DNA from: Pelomonas sp. KK5
GTDB lineage: Bacteria; Pseudomonadota; Gammaproteobacteria; Burkholderiales; Burkholderiaceae_C
Assembly: GCF_001984095.1 (NCBI RefSeq)
Contig: NZ_LYVQ01000047.1
Location: forward strand, 1-34,731
Length of the DNA: 34,731 nucleotides
Direction: 5' to 3'
The position numbers and the translations under genes are program-made. Each line of letters opens with the position of its first letter. Positions within the stretch are counted from its first letter, which is position 1. The notes beneath the pieces are model-generated. The model did no database searches. It was not told where the DNA came from and was given only the letters and a program-made list of their open reading frames with translations. Positions 18,913-27,914 of the stretch are shown here, piece after piece.

Positions 18913-18949
18913 AAAAAGCCTTAGAGAATCAACGCTCTAGGGCTTTTTT
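18913..18949. terminator. Rho-independent terminator downstream of tRNA-Ala
   Basis: A 14-bp stem (18913-18926 with 18935-18948, one T-G wobble) encloses an 8-nt loop. It has A5 on the left and T6 on the right, so it could work in both directions. It ends the tRNA transcript and separates it from the integrase. Confidence 0.8.
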
Positions 18950-18996
18950 CTTTTCGTTACGGTCCCACGTGATCCCGTGCCGTCCGAGATCACATT

Positions 18997-19052
18997 GCAG
19001 TAACTAGCGCAGTAACCCGAAAATTCCGTCATACCAGCCCGGAAGTTACTGC
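18997..19052. promoter_or_regulatory. Three GCAGTAAC words upstream of the integrase
   Basis: GCAGTAACT (18997-19005), GCAGTAACC (19009-19017) and inverted AGTTACTGC (19044-19052) lie between the terminator and the ATG. The first and third are perfect inverses and the last abuts the start codon. They may be arm-type integrase sites or an operator through which the integrase limits its own synthesis. Confidence 0.45.
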
Positions 19053-20357
19053 ATGGCTCAGCATCTCATCTCCTCCAACGCCGCGATCAAGTCCATCAAG
19101 GCCGGCGACGAGCGCCTACGACTCAGCGATGGCGCCGGGCTCTATCTCCTGCTGTTCGTCAAGGGCGGCTCGCACGGCTGGCGGCTCGACTACACCTTCG
19201 AGGGGCGCCGCAAGACGCTCAGCCTGGGGACCTATCCCGCCACAGACCTAGCTCTCGCCCGCAAGCTAGCCGCTGCTGCTCGCAAGCAGGTCCGCGAAGG
19301 AGTCGACCCAAGCGTCGCAAGACAGGCAAAGAAGGAAGAGGTTGAGACCCAGCGCGTGCTGGCGGAATTGGCCGAAGCGGGCATTGCGCCTCCTGGATCC
19401 TTCGAGGCCGTTGCTCGCGAGTGGTTCGCCAAGAACAAGTCGACCTGGGCCGACTCTCATTCCGACAAGGTCATTCGCCGTCTCGAACGCGATGTCTTCC
19501 CGTGGATCGGCTTGCGGCCGGTGGGCAACATCACGCCCGCTGATGTGCTCTCCATCCTAAGGCGTGTAGAGGAGCGAGGAGCGCTGGAGACAACGCACCG
19601 GGTCCAACAGAACTGCGGTCAGGTCTTCCGATACGCGGTGGCCACCGGCCTGGCCGCGAGTGATCCGAGCAGAGACTTGCGGGGTGCGCTGCCAGCCTGG
19701 AAGCCCGAGCACTACCCCACCATTACCGACCCGCGGGAAGTCGGGCAGCTTCTGCTCGACATCGACAGCCATCGCGGCGGCTTGATCACCAAGTGTGCAT
19801 TGAAGCTGACCCCGCTGCTGTTCGTGAGGCCGGGCGAGTTGCGTCAGGCGGAATGGGCCGAGATTAACCTCGACAGCGCCGAGTGGCGGATTCCTGCCGC
19901 CAAGATGAAGGGGCGGGTCCTGCACATCGTGCCGCTGGCCAAGCAGGCAATCGCCCTGCTGGAGGAAATTTTTGCGGTGACGGGGCACGGACGGTGGATC
20001 TTCCCCGGCAACAGGGCTAACGGCGAACCGATGAGCGAGAACACCGTGAACGCCGCGTTGCGTCGGCTTGGCTACGCTCGCGCGACGATAACCGCTCACG
20101 GATTCCGCGGAATGGCCTCGACAATGTTGCATGAGCGAGGATGGCCATCCGACGTCGTCGAGCGTCAGCTTTCCCACGCTGAGCGGAACGCGGTCAAGGC
20201 GGCATACAACCATGCAGAACATCTTCCGAAGCGACGGGAAATGATGCAGGCGTGGGCTGACCACCTGGACAACTTGCGGTCAGAAGCTCGCCGCAAGCCA
20301 ACGCCGAGGAAGATCGTCGCGCGACAGGCAGAGTCGAAACTGGCAACCTTGAGCTGA
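19053..20357 (+). CDS. int: Tyrosine-type site-specific integrase (P4-like)
   Basis: The 434-residue protein is a tyrosine recombinase of the P4 type. An N-terminal arm-binding domain (DUF4102-like, residues about 1-100, GWRLDYTFEGRRKTLSLGTYP) is followed by a core-binding domain. The catalytic domain has R259 (RPGELR), H349-x-x-R352 (HGFR), H375 (LSHAE) and the nucleophile Y385 (AAYNHA). All catalytic residues are present, so it should be active. Such enzymes insert islands into tRNA genes, and it starts 181 bp after tRNA-Ala. No excisionase is visible next to it, but an AlpA-type gene lies at 32964. The third-position G+C bias is lower than in the chromosomal genes to the left. Confidence 0.93.
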   Translation: MAQHLISSNAAIKSIKAGDERLRLSDGAGLYLLLFVKGGSHGWRLDYTFEGRRKTLSLGTYPATDLALARKLAAAARKQVREGVDPSVARQAKKEEVETQRVLAELAEAGIAPPGSFEAVAREWFAKNKSTWADSHSDKVIRRLERDVFPWIGLRPVGNITPADVLSILRRVEERGALETTHRVQQNCGQVFRYAVATGLAASDPSRDLRGALPAWKPEHYPTITDPREVGQLLLDIDSHRGGLITKCALKLTPLLFVRPGELRQAEWAEINLDSAEWRIPAAKMKGRVLHIVPLAKQAIALLEEIFAVTGHGRWIFPGNRANGEPMSENTVNAALRRLGYARATITAHGFRGMASTMLHERGWPSDVVERQLSHAERNAVKAAYNHAEHLPKRREMMQAWADHLDNLRSEARRKPTPRKIVARQAESKLATLS

Positions 20358-20376
20358 TCCCGATTGCGTGATCTTG

Positions 20377-20655
20377 ATGAAGAACGAAGGTTCAAACATC
20401 GGTGCTCCGCAGGATGCTGCCGAGGCGATTCTTGACCTTGACGCGCTGGTAGCGGCCACGAATCGTGGCTTGCCCCGGACGAGCCCGTTGCAGCGCCAGC
20501 TCGGCATGCCCTTGGAAGCCATCGCCAATGCCAGAACTATGTGCTTCCCGGCTCTTCGATGGGACGCCACTACCGGCACCTTACTACGCACAAGAGATCG
20601 AAGATACTTGGTCGACCCACGACCACCACCTGGAGGCAGTACTCGGCGAGCCTGA
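20377..20655 (+). CDS. Hypothetical protein, possibly frameshifted
   Basis: An open frame from ATG 20377 (or GTG 20368) gives about 92 residues beginning MKNEGSNIGAPQDAAEAILDLDALVAATNR, which looks natural for the first 60 residues. The end turns into Arg- and Pro-rich sequence. A second frame, read through to the stop at 20701, gives an acidic end (EIEDTWSTHDHHLEAVLGEP). The two may be parts of one frameshifted gene. I recognise no family. It lies just after the integrase. Confidence 0.3.
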   Translation: MKNEGSNIGAPQDAAEAILDLDALVAATNRGLPRTSPLQRQLGMPLEAIANARTMCFPALRWDATTGTLLRTRDRRYLVDPRPPPGGSTRRA

Positions 20656-20776
20656 TGTCGTTGAAGGAGAGCCTCTTCACCCGCTGCCGGACCCGTCGTG
20701 ACTAGCCAAACGCGGTGCCTCGGCGCCGAGCGAGGCCCCTGTAAACTATCAACCAAAGCCCGATCCCAACGACGCG

Positions 20777-21214
20777 ATGAAACGCTACGGCCAGTTCAAT
20801 CCAAAGCGCAGCCTATTGACGCCTACGCAAGTGCAGGCGCGCGCCGAGGAGCTGGAGAAATTGGCGGATCGAGTTGGGTACGGCGGGAATCCGGAACACA
20901 AGAAAAACCCGGGGGATTTCAACCTCACGCCCCCAGCGGATCCGCGTCAGGGCAAATCGCTGTGCGATGTGGCAAAGATATTCAAGCGTGAAGAAGCGCT
21001 GAGGCTCGTTCAGGCCGGCCTGCGAAAAGGTCTCGTCAGTGACAGGATGGGTGGGGATTGGCCGAAAAACGTTTGGTCGGTCGCCGATGGCCGCTATCCC
21101 ATGGAGGCTCAGCTCGAGAACCCAGAGTTGGGAACCTATCACGGCTACCCTATGCCGGATACCGATCCATTGGCGATGGAAGTCTTGCGTCGCTGGGAGC
21201 GCGCTCATGGCTGA
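20777..21214 (+). CDS. Uncharacterised protein, first gene of an overlapping pair
   Basis: The 145-residue protein has no signal peptide or membrane segment. Notable segments are YGGNPEHKKNPGDFNLTPP (about residues 35-53), a helical FKREEALRLVQAGLRKGLVSD and a C-terminal NVWSVADGRYPMEAQLENPELGTYHGYPMPDTDP. The last block is rich in Gly, Trp, Tyr and acidic residues, as in a compact enzyme or toxin-like fold, and I recall similar unassigned proteins in other proteobacteria. No function is assigned. The last 8 bp overlap the start of the next gene, which suggests translational coupling and equal amounts of both. No clear Shine-Dalgarno precedes ATG 20777. Codon use is less G/C-rich than in the chromosomal genes. 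Confidence 0.7.
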   Translation: MKRYGQFNPKRSLLTPTQVQARAEELEKLADRVGYGGNPEHKKNPGDFNLTPPADPRQGKSLCDVAKIFKREEALRLVQAGLRKGLVSDRMGGDWPKNVWSVADGRYPMEAQLENPELGTYHGYPMPDTDPLAMEVLRRWERAHG

Positions 21215-22526
21215 CCTGCGCATCAATGCCGAATGGATGGCCGCCGCATCGGGAGATCCAGAGATTGCAGCGACTGCGGCGCTCCTCAGCATGTCGATTG
21301 ACGACATCAGCCTCACTCGAAACCAGGATGTTTGGGCCAAGACTGTTCGCGAGAACGTATTTGTTTCGGCCTACCCGTTGGCCGTGTGGTTCGCATCGTC
21401 ATGGTGGCGTCTGAACCATGAGCCGCTTCCGACTCAGCAGCCTGGACATGACTGGCGCATGTCCCATGAAGTCGGTGCCGCAAATCATGGATTTGTCTGG
21501 CCGCGGGTGGTTTTCATTCCCGACGGCGAGTCAGTTCATGTGTGGGCCGGCCCTTCCGGCACTGCCGAGCAGTCTGTTCAATACCTTCAAGGGTTGGATT
21601 CGCCCCGTACGGTAAGTCTGTGTGGATTTCAGCAGAGCATTCATCGATTCATTCAAAGCGTTCTTTCTCGTCTTGATGCGCGTGAAATCGGCGAAACAAA
21701 TCTTGCCCAGTTGTGGAGCATCCTCCAGGAGGACCTTGGCGACCCACAAACCTCAAGGCGGCGGAAGTTGGAGGCAGAGCTAGGGTTCGACCCCGAAGAA
21801 TGTCCTGAGGACACCTTGGAGGCCGCGCTTAGATGGGAGACAGAAGTTGGGAATGCGGCGCTGTCCGAGCTCGCGCCGGCAGTTTCGTCATCGGGCCACA
21901 GCCCCGATTTGACGACTCTCGGACAGCTAGCGACCGCAGACGGCATCGTTGGCGCTCCCCCCATTGGTTCTGACTACATCGATCATCTGGACCATGGCGC
22001 CCCTTGGGAGCGAGCAGTACATGACGCTCGATCGCTTCGGCGGAAAATCGGCAACGTCTCCGATCCACTACCAAGCGCTCGGGTACATCAACTGCTCGGG
22101 CTTAGCAGTGCGGCTGTCGCCAATTGGTCGCCGCCAGCGTCACGATCGCCTGTTGCAGTAGCCATTCCGACAGATGGGCGTCATCTGAAATTTGTCCCAC
22201 GCAAGCGAAACGCGGTTGGACAACGGTTTGAGCTAGCACGCTTCCTCGGTGAGTACCTGCGACCGTCCGGCGCCGAAAATCGGTGGCTTGCATCGACGGA
22301 CCTGGGCACATTCCGGCAGAAGTACCAACGTGCATTCGCGGCCGAGCTTCTGTGCCCCTTGCATGCCTTGCTCTCCTTCTTGGACGACGACTTCTCATCG
22401 TATGCAGTTGAAGAAGCCGCTGCCGAATTTGGGGTCAGTGAGCAAGTCGTGTGGAATCTTTTGCTTAACAACGGACTGATTCACCATCACTGGCCACAGC
22501 ATCTTCCGTATCAGATGGCAGCTTGA
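21207..22526 (+). CDS. Uncharacterised protein with a degenerate ImmA/IrrE-like C-terminus
   Basis: The 439-residue protein starts at ATG 21207 inside the end of the previous gene. The C-terminal part (about residues 330-430) has the layout of ImmA/IrrE (DUF955) metallopeptidases: a GQRFELARFLGEYL helix where active members have the zinc motif HExxH, then RAFAAELLCPLHALLSFL, and finally EFGVSEQVVWNLLLNNGLI. Here the metal-binding His pair is missing (ARFLGEY), so peptidase activity is not expected. The first 330 residues show no family I can name. ImmA/IrrE proteins often inactivate repressors or antitoxins of mobile elements, so a regulatory or immunity role with the overlapping partner is possible but is inference. 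Confidence 0.65.
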   Translation: MADLRINAEWMAAASGDPEIAATAALLSMSIDDISLTRNQDVWAKTVRENVFVSAYPLAVWFASSWWRLNHEPLPTQQPGHDWRMSHEVGAANHGFVWPRVVFIPDGESVHVWAGPSGTAEQSVQYLQGLDSPRTVSLCGFQQSIHRFIQSVLSRLDAREIGETNLAQLWSILQEDLGDPQTSRRRKLEAELGFDPEECPEDTLEAALRWETEVGNAALSELAPAVSSSGHSPDLTTLGQLATADGIVGAPPIGSDYIDHLDHGAPWERAVHDARSLRRKIGNVSDPLPSARVHQLLGLSSAAVANWSPPASRSPVAVAIPTDGRHLKFVPRKRNAVGQRFELARFLGEYLRPSGAENRWLASTDLGTFRQKYQRAFAAELLCPLHALLSFLDDDFSSYAVEEAAAEFGVSEQVVWNLLLNNGLIHHHWPQHLPYQMAA

Positions 22527-22620
22527 TAGCTGCGCAACAGTTCACGTCATAGCTTCGTCGACTCTCGGCGTTCCAATGCGCCCTGTCCGAACATTGATAG
22601 CAAGTTTCGACAGCCTCCTG

Positions 22621-25600
22621 CTAGTGAAAGTCCCGGCTGCTCGTCTCCAGCTCCCCGAGCAGCGGGGTCAGGTCTTCCAGCCTCCCCGCGATCAGGCTGC
22701 ACGAATCGCCCTGCCGCTGCCAGGTCCCATGCACGACCAGCAGGCGTGACCGGAGCAACTCCTTGCGCTGCGCATCCCGCACGCTTGGCCAGACGATCAC
22801 CTGCACATTGCCCGTCTCGTCCTCCAGGCTCACGAAGATCACGCCCTTCGCCGTCCCCGGCTGCTGACGCAGCGTCACGATGCCGCAGTAGTGCACGACC
22901 CGCCGATCGGGCATCTGCATCAGCTGCGCGGCCGTCATGAACTTGCGCTCGTCGAGCTTGGGCCGCAGCAGCTTCAAGGGGTGGCTGCGCAGCGTGAGCC
23001 CCAAGCTCCGGTAGTCCCAGATCACCTCCTCGCCTTCGGGTGCTGCCTGCAGTTCCAGCACCGGCTCGTCGACCGGTGCCTGGCGCAGCAGTTCCGGTGG
23101 CCTTCGCAGCGCCGCCGCATCCCAGGCCTGCTGGCGTCGATGGCCACTCAGCGTGTGCAGCGCGTCCGCTCTGGCCAGTTGCTCCATGTCCAGCTTGTCC
23201 AAAGCCGCCAGCCGCGCGAGTTCTTCCGCGTTCTCAAAATATTTGCACTGGCGGGCCCGCACAATGCGCTCGGCAGCTGCCTCCTTGAATCCATCGATCT
23301 GGCGCAGGCCCAGCCGGACCGATGGCACATGCTCGACGTCTTCCATCGTGCAGTCCCAGTCGCTGTGCAGCACGTCGGCGGGCCGTACCTCGACGCCGGC
23401 GCGGCATGCGTCCTGCACCAGCTGGCTCGCGCTGTAGAAACCCAAGGGCTGGCTGTTCAGCATCGCGCACAGGAACTCGGCCGGGTAGTGGCGCTTGACC
23501 CAACAGGAGGCATAGACCAGCAAGGCAAAGCTGGCCGCATGCGATTCGGGGAAGCCATAGGACGAGAAGCCCTTCATCTGCTCGAACACGCTGCGCGCGA
23601 ACGCCTCCGTGTAGCCCCGCTCGGCCATCCCCCCAAGGATGCGCGGCTCGTACTTGTCCAGGCTACCCGTCCGTCGCCAGGCAGCCATCGCGCGACGCAG
23701 CCCATCAGCCTCCCCTGCGCTGAAGCCTGCGCACAGGATGGCCAGCTGCATGCACTGCTCCTGGAACAGCGGGATGCCCAGCGTTCGCCCCAGCGCCTGC
23801 TCGATCTCCGGGCTGGGATAACTTACCGGAACCCGGCCATTGCGGCGATCGAGGTAAGGGTGAACCGAGCCCCCCTGAATGGGCCCCGGCCGCACGATGG
23901 CGACCTGCACGACCAGGTCATAGAAGCAGCGCGGCTGGTGTCGCGGCAGCATGCTCATCTGCGCCCGGCTCTCGATCTGGAACACGCCGACCGTGTCAGC
24001 CTTGCAGATCATGTCGTAGGTCGCCTCGTCTTCCGCGGGGACGTCCTGCATTTCGAAGACATGGCCGCGGCGCGCACCGATCAGGTCCAATGACTTGTGC
24101 AGCGCAGTCAGCATCCCCAGGGCGAGCACGTCGACCTTGAGGATGCCCATCAAATCCAGGTCGTCCTTGTCCCACTGGATGACCGTGCGATCTTCCATCG
24201 CCGCGTTTTCGATAGGCACCAGTCGGCTCAGTGGCCCGTTCGTGAGTACGAAGCCGCCGGTGTGTTGTCCCAGATGCCGAGGGAAGCCCAACAACTGCTC
24301 GGTCAAAGTTCGCAGCTGCCGAACTTTCAGGCTGGCGGTGTCCAGGCCCGCCTCCGCCAGGATCTCGTCGCTGAGGTCGAGATCCCAATGGTTCATCCCC
24401 TTGGTCACGGTCTTCAAGGTCTCTTCGTCGAAGCCCAGTGCCTTGCCCACATCATGGACCGCGCTGCGCGGCCGGTAGCTCGTCACGGTGGCGGTCAAGG
24501 CCGCCCGGTGGCGCCCGTATTTGCGATAGAGGTACTGGATCACTTCTTCGCGCCGCTCATGCTCGAAGTCCACGTCGATGTCGGGCGGCTCCCCGCGTTC
24601 CTTGCTGATGAAGCGCTCGAACAGCATGGAGCTGCGCAGCGGGTCGACTTCGGTAATACCGGCGCAGTAACAGACCACCGAGTTGGCCGCTGAACCGCGC
24701 CCCTGGCAGAGAATGCCCTGCGAGCGCGCGAAGGCCACGATGTCGTACACCGTCAAGAAGTAGTGCTCGTACTTCATCTCGGCAATCAGCGTCAGCTCGT
24801 GCTCAATCTGCGCCTGGGCTTCCGCCGGCACGCCTCGCGACCAGCGCCGCCCTGCCCCTTCGTAGACGACGCGGCGCAGGTAGCTCGCTGGCGTCTCCCC
24901 CTCGGGGACGACCTCGTCGGGATACTCATACTTCAGCTCGTCCAGGCTGAAGCTGCAGCGCGCCGCCACGCGCAGGGTTTCCTCCATCAACTCTGCCGGG
25001 CAGCGCTCGGCAATGCGCCGCCGCGTGCGCAGGTGCCGCTCGGCGTTCTGCTGCAGCCGCAGCCCGCATTCGCTGACCGGCATCCCCAGCCGCGTCGCGC
25101 TGAGCACATCCTGCAGCGGCTTGCGCGAACGCACATGCATGTGAACGTCGCCGACCGCCACGATCGGCACCGCGGTCAGCTCGCTGCATTCGCGAAGCCG
25201 GTACAGCTGCACCTCGTCGTCGATGCGGCGCAACTGCTCCCAGCCCAGCCAACAGCAGCCGGTCCAATGCCGCAGCAACCACCGACTGATCGTCCCCATC
25301 TGCGCAAGATGGCATTGCCGGTCCGGCACCGCGATGACGACGCAGTCGGCCAGCGTCCGGCTGTCGATCTCGTCAACATCCAGCGAGTAGGTGCCCTTCT
25401 CGGAGCGACGGCGCAAATGGGTGATGAACTGGCACAGATTGCCGTAGCCGTTGATGTTGGTCGCCAGTACCACCAAGTCAAAAGGCATCGCACCCTTGAT
25501 ACCACCCTCCACCTTGAACTGCGATCCCACCAGCAGCGGGATGCCCGCCTCTTTGGCGGCCGTGTGCGCCCGCACGATGCCGGCCATGCTGCATTCGTCG

Positions 25601-25743
25601 ACGACGGCGATCGCGCTGTAGCCGAGTGCCTTGGCCCGCGAAACCAGTTCCTCCGGTCGACTGGCGCCACGCAGGAACGAGAAGTTGGACAGGCAGCGAA
25701 GCTCGGCATAAGGCGGGATCTGTGCGGGGATTTTCGGGACCAT
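22621..25743 (-). CDS. dnaE2: Error-prone DNA polymerase DnaE2 (ImuC)
   Basis: DnaE2 is the catalytic polymerase of the SOS mutasome, which copies past DNA lesions with errors. The 1040-residue protein begins with a PHP domain (YAELRCLSNFSFLRGAS) and has the C-family catalytic motif PDIDVDFEHERREEV with D388 and D390. A late segment, about residues 935-1020, is an OB-fold (MQMPDRRVVHYCGIVTLR). The length is normal. It follows imuB by 12 bp on the same strand, and the whole cassette lies downstream of a LexA site. It is convergent with the ImmA/IrrE-like gene; the 94-bp gap holds nothing recognisable. Confidence 0.95.
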   Translation of the reverse strand: MVPKIPAQIPPYAELRCLSNFSFLRGASRPEELVSRAKALGYSAIAVVDECSMAGIVRAHTAAKEAGIPLLVGSQFKVEGGIKGAMPFDLVVLATNINGYGNLCQFITHLRRRSEKGTYSLDVDEIDSRTLADCVVIAVPDRQCHLAQMGTISRWLLRHWTGCCWLGWEQLRRIDDEVQLYRLRECSELTAVPIVAVGDVHMHVRSRKPLQDVLSATRLGMPVSECGLRLQQNAERHLRTRRRIAERCPAELMEETLRVAARCSFSLDELKYEYPDEVVPEGETPASYLRRVVYEGAGRRWSRGVPAEAQAQIEHELTLIAEMKYEHYFLTVYDIVAFARSQGILCQGRGSAANSVVCYCAGITEVDPLRSSMLFERFISKERGEPPDIDVDFEHERREEVIQYLYRKYGRHRAALTATVTSYRPRSAVHDVGKALGFDEETLKTVTKGMNHWDLDLSDEILAEAGLDTASLKVRQLRTLTEQLLGFPRHLGQHTGGFVLTNGPLSRLVPIENAAMEDRTVIQWDKDDLDLMGILKVDVLALGMLTALHKSLDLIGARRGHVFEMQDVPAEDEATYDMICKADTVGVFQIESRAQMSMLPRHQPRCFYDLVVQVAIVRPGPIQGGSVHPYLDRRNGRVPVSYPSPEIEQALGRTLGIPLFQEQCMQLAILCAGFSAGEADGLRRAMAAWRRTGSLDKYEPRILGGMAERGYTEAFARSVFEQMKGFSSYGFPESHAASFALLVYASCWVKRHYPAEFLCAMLNSQPLGFYSASQLVQDACRAGVEVRPADVLHSDWDCTMEDVEHVPSVRLGLRQIDGFKEAAAERIVRARQCKYFENAEELARLAALDKLDMEQLARADALHTLSGHRRQQAWDAAALRRPPELLRQAPVDEPVLELQAAPEGEEVIWDYRSLGLTLRSHPLKLLRPKLDERKFMTAAQLMQMPDRRVVHYCGIVTLRQQPGTAKGVIFVSLEDETGNVQVIVWPSVRDAQRKELLRSRLLVVHGTWQRQGDSCSLIAGRLEDLTPLLGELETSSRDFH

Positions 25744-25755
25744 GAGCAGCCACCC

Positions 25756-27072
25756 TCAGCCGAAGATGCCGTGGAGGTACCAGGCCACGCCGTCGTCCAG
25801 CTTGGCCTGGAAGATCCACAGCACGCCGGCATGCCGCGATTCGGCCAGCCAGTAGTCCCGGACCACGTTGCGGACCTCGCCCTTCTCCTCGTCGCGGTCC
25901 CACCAGCCTTCCTCGATGCACTGCGGGCCGGCCAATAGCTGCAGCTCGCCCTGGTAGACGGGCCGGTGATTGCGCACGGTCAGCTTCAGGGGTTCTGGTA
26001 GCACCCAGGTGGGCTGTGGCAGTTCTGTCGTGGCCTTGACCTTGCGCGGCACCGGCTCAGCCGCGGGCTGCCAATGCGTCATCCATTCCTGCCGGTGGTC
26101 CTCCCGCGTCACGCAGCGGCGCACGGCCTCGGGCCCCAGGCGCGCGGCCATGCGCTCCAGCACCAGGTCCAGCGACTCGACGTCCTCGGCCGCATCGGGC
26201 AGCAGGGACCCATTGCTGCCGGCCTGGTCGTGCACCTCGTCGGCGATCAGCTCCAGGTCGCCAGCGGGCGCCAACAGCTCGACCTTCGCCAGGTGTTCGG
26301 CCAGCAGGCGACACAGGTGTTCGAGGCTGCGACTCGGCTCCGCCGTACCGATCGCCAGGGCGCCGCCGGTGCCGGCCTCCTTCGATCGCATCGTGTCGTG
26401 GTACCAGCGCAGCGTGAAGCGCGTGACGCCGGCATGCCGGGCCGCCAGCCAACCGCACAACTGGACCAACAGCTTGCGCGCCCCCTGCAGCAAGGCCGGT
26501 GCATGCTCGACCCGAAACGGCAGTTCCAGGCGCGCGGCGAAGCTGTCCGGCAGTGTCTCCCAGACGTGAGCCTCGGCCGTATGCCCGTAGGCCCGGTCCA
26601 GCGCCTTCAACAGCGCTGCATCGAAGCGCCGGCTCAAGCCCCCACGAGGCAGTGCCCGCACGTCACCCAGGGTTCGACACCCGGTCTGAGCCAGGGTCGT
26701 CGCGTGGGGCCGCACGGCGCTCAAGCAATCCATCGGCAGGCTGTCCAGCAGCGCCGGCAGGGGCCTCTTGAAGCCGTTCTCGATGCGGCAACGGGCCAGC
26801 GCCTGCGCGGCCAGGCTGGTGCTGGCCCAGGCCACCTGCAGCACCCCGAGTTCCTCGGCTTCCGCGACCACGCGGTCACGCAAGCGCCGCTTGCCGCCGA
26901 ACAGGCGCACGCTGGCCTCCACCTCCATCAGCACGGCGTCTTCGGAGACGGTAACCCGCGGCGTGAACTGCAACGCCCAGATCGCCACGGCCCGAAGGAC
27001 GTCAGTGCTCGGGGGTTTCTGAGAGGTCGGATCGCTGGCGCACGGCGGCAGCAGCAGAGCTGTCCACAGCAT
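25756..27072 (-). CDS. imuB: ImuB, Y-family-polymerase-like protein of the SOS mutasome
   Basis: ImuB is a Y-family homologue that lacks polymerase activity and links DnaE2 to the sliding clamp. The 438-residue protein begins MLWTALLLPP, close to the usual ImuB start. It continues with the family pattern VTVSEDAVLMEVEASVRLFGG and GVLQVAWASTSLAAQALAR. The acidic cluster of active Y-family enzymes is incomplete, as expected. The C-terminal half (FTLRWYHDTM onwards) is typical of ImuB. The start at 27072 overlaps imuA by 71 bp in another frame. Confidence 0.92.
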   Translation of the reverse strand: MLWTALLLPPCASDPTSQKPPSTDVLRAVAIWALQFTPRVTVSEDAVLMEVEASVRLFGGKRRLRDRVVAEAEELGVLQVAWASTSLAAQALARCRIENGFKRPLPALLDSLPMDCLSAVRPHATTLAQTGCRTLGDVRALPRGGLSRRFDAALLKALDRAYGHTAEAHVWETLPDSFAARLELPFRVEHAPALLQGARKLLVQLCGWLAARHAGVTRFTLRWYHDTMRSKEAGTGGALAIGTAEPSRSLEHLCRLLAEHLAKVELLAPAGDLELIADEVHDQAGSNGSLLPDAAEDVESLDLVLERMAARLGPEAVRRCVTREDHRQEWMTHWQPAAEPVPRKVKATTELPQPTWVLPEPLKLTVRNHRPVYQGELQLLAGPQCIEEGWWDRDEEKGEVRNVVRDYWLAESRHAGVLWIFQAKLDDGVAWYLHGIFG

Positions 27073-27868
27073 CGCGGGGCTCGACAGGAAGGGGTGCAGG
27101 AATCAGGCGGCTCGGGTAACGCAGCCTCGGGGTCATGATGCGGCTCACGCCGCCAGGGAAGGACGGCAGGACCAGCCGCTCCTCCAAGGGCGTGCCGCGG
27201 CGTTTCAGCACATCGACGGTGATCTGCCAGTCCGTCGCCACGCGGGCCAACACGCGAAGCGGCGCTGCTGACGAGTCACGTGCCGCGGATTCCGGCCGGC
27301 ACAGGAACACAGGGCCCTTGCAATGGCCCGCCAGCACCTGGAGCCGGCGCACCTGCTCGGCGCGCACGAGCGGCAGCCAGGCCACGACAGCCCCTGCGCT
27401 GCCGGCCTTGACCATCTGTTCGGTCGACCACAGGCGGTCGCGCGGTGTGTCGACGTCCACCCACACCAGGTGCCGCTCGTCGATGCCGTCGTGGCGCAAT
27501 CCGGCCGGATGGGGCGCCAGCGGCGGGCCGATCAGCACGACCGTGCGGCCGGCGCGCGTCAGCCGCGCCAGCACTGGCGAGAGAAGCCGCAATTCGACGA
27601 TGGAGAACTGGCTGACCAGGATTTCCGTGAGCGCGCCACAGGGCCAGCCTCCGCCGGGCAGCACGGCATCCAGCGCGGCGAAACCTGAGCCCTCCACCGC
27701 GACCACCGCGCTGCCCAGCTGATCGCCGCGCCACAGCGCCGCCTCGACCCTGGCAGGAAGAGGTTCAGAGGCACAGTCCGCGCCCTGGAGGCGGTCGTTC
27801 TGCGCGGGTGCTAGCAGGCCGGCCCCGGCCAACGGCAGGGTGTCCGGCCCGTGCGGGGCGGGCGGCAT
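27002..27868 (-). CDS. imuA: ImuA, RecA-like accessory protein of the SOS mutasome
   Basis: ImuA is a RecA/SulA-related helper of ImuB and DnaE2 in damage-induced mutagenesis. Typical features are GDQLGSAVVAVEGSGFAALDAVLPGGGWPCGALTEIL near the N-terminus and the RecA-like core strands TVVLIGPP and GAVVAWLP. The frame is open to an ATG at 27931, but that ATG lies inside the LexA palindrome and upstream of the likely transcription start. The next ATG, 27868 (MPPAPHGPD, 288 residues), is therefore taken. No clear Shine-Dalgarno precedes it. It is the first gene of imuA-imuB-dnaE2. Confidence 0.88.
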   Translation of the reverse strand: MPPAPHGPDTLPLAGAGLLAPAQNDRLQGADCASEPLPARVEAALWRGDQLGSAVVAVEGSGFAALDAVLPGGGWPCGALTEILVSQFSIVELRLLSPVLARLTRAGRTVVLIGPPLAPHPAGLRHDGIDERHLVWVDVDTPRDRLWSTEQMVKAGSAGAVVAWLPLVRAEQVRRLQVLAGHCKGPVFLCRPESAARDSSAAPLRVLARVATDWQITVDVLKRRGTPLEERLVLPSFPGGVSRIMTPRLRYPSRLIPAPLPVEPRDAVDSSAAAAVRQRSDLSETPEH

Positions 27869-27914
27869 GATTGGGGGCTGATTCGGTCCAACGTGAGCGT
27901 CGAGGTCCAAACGG

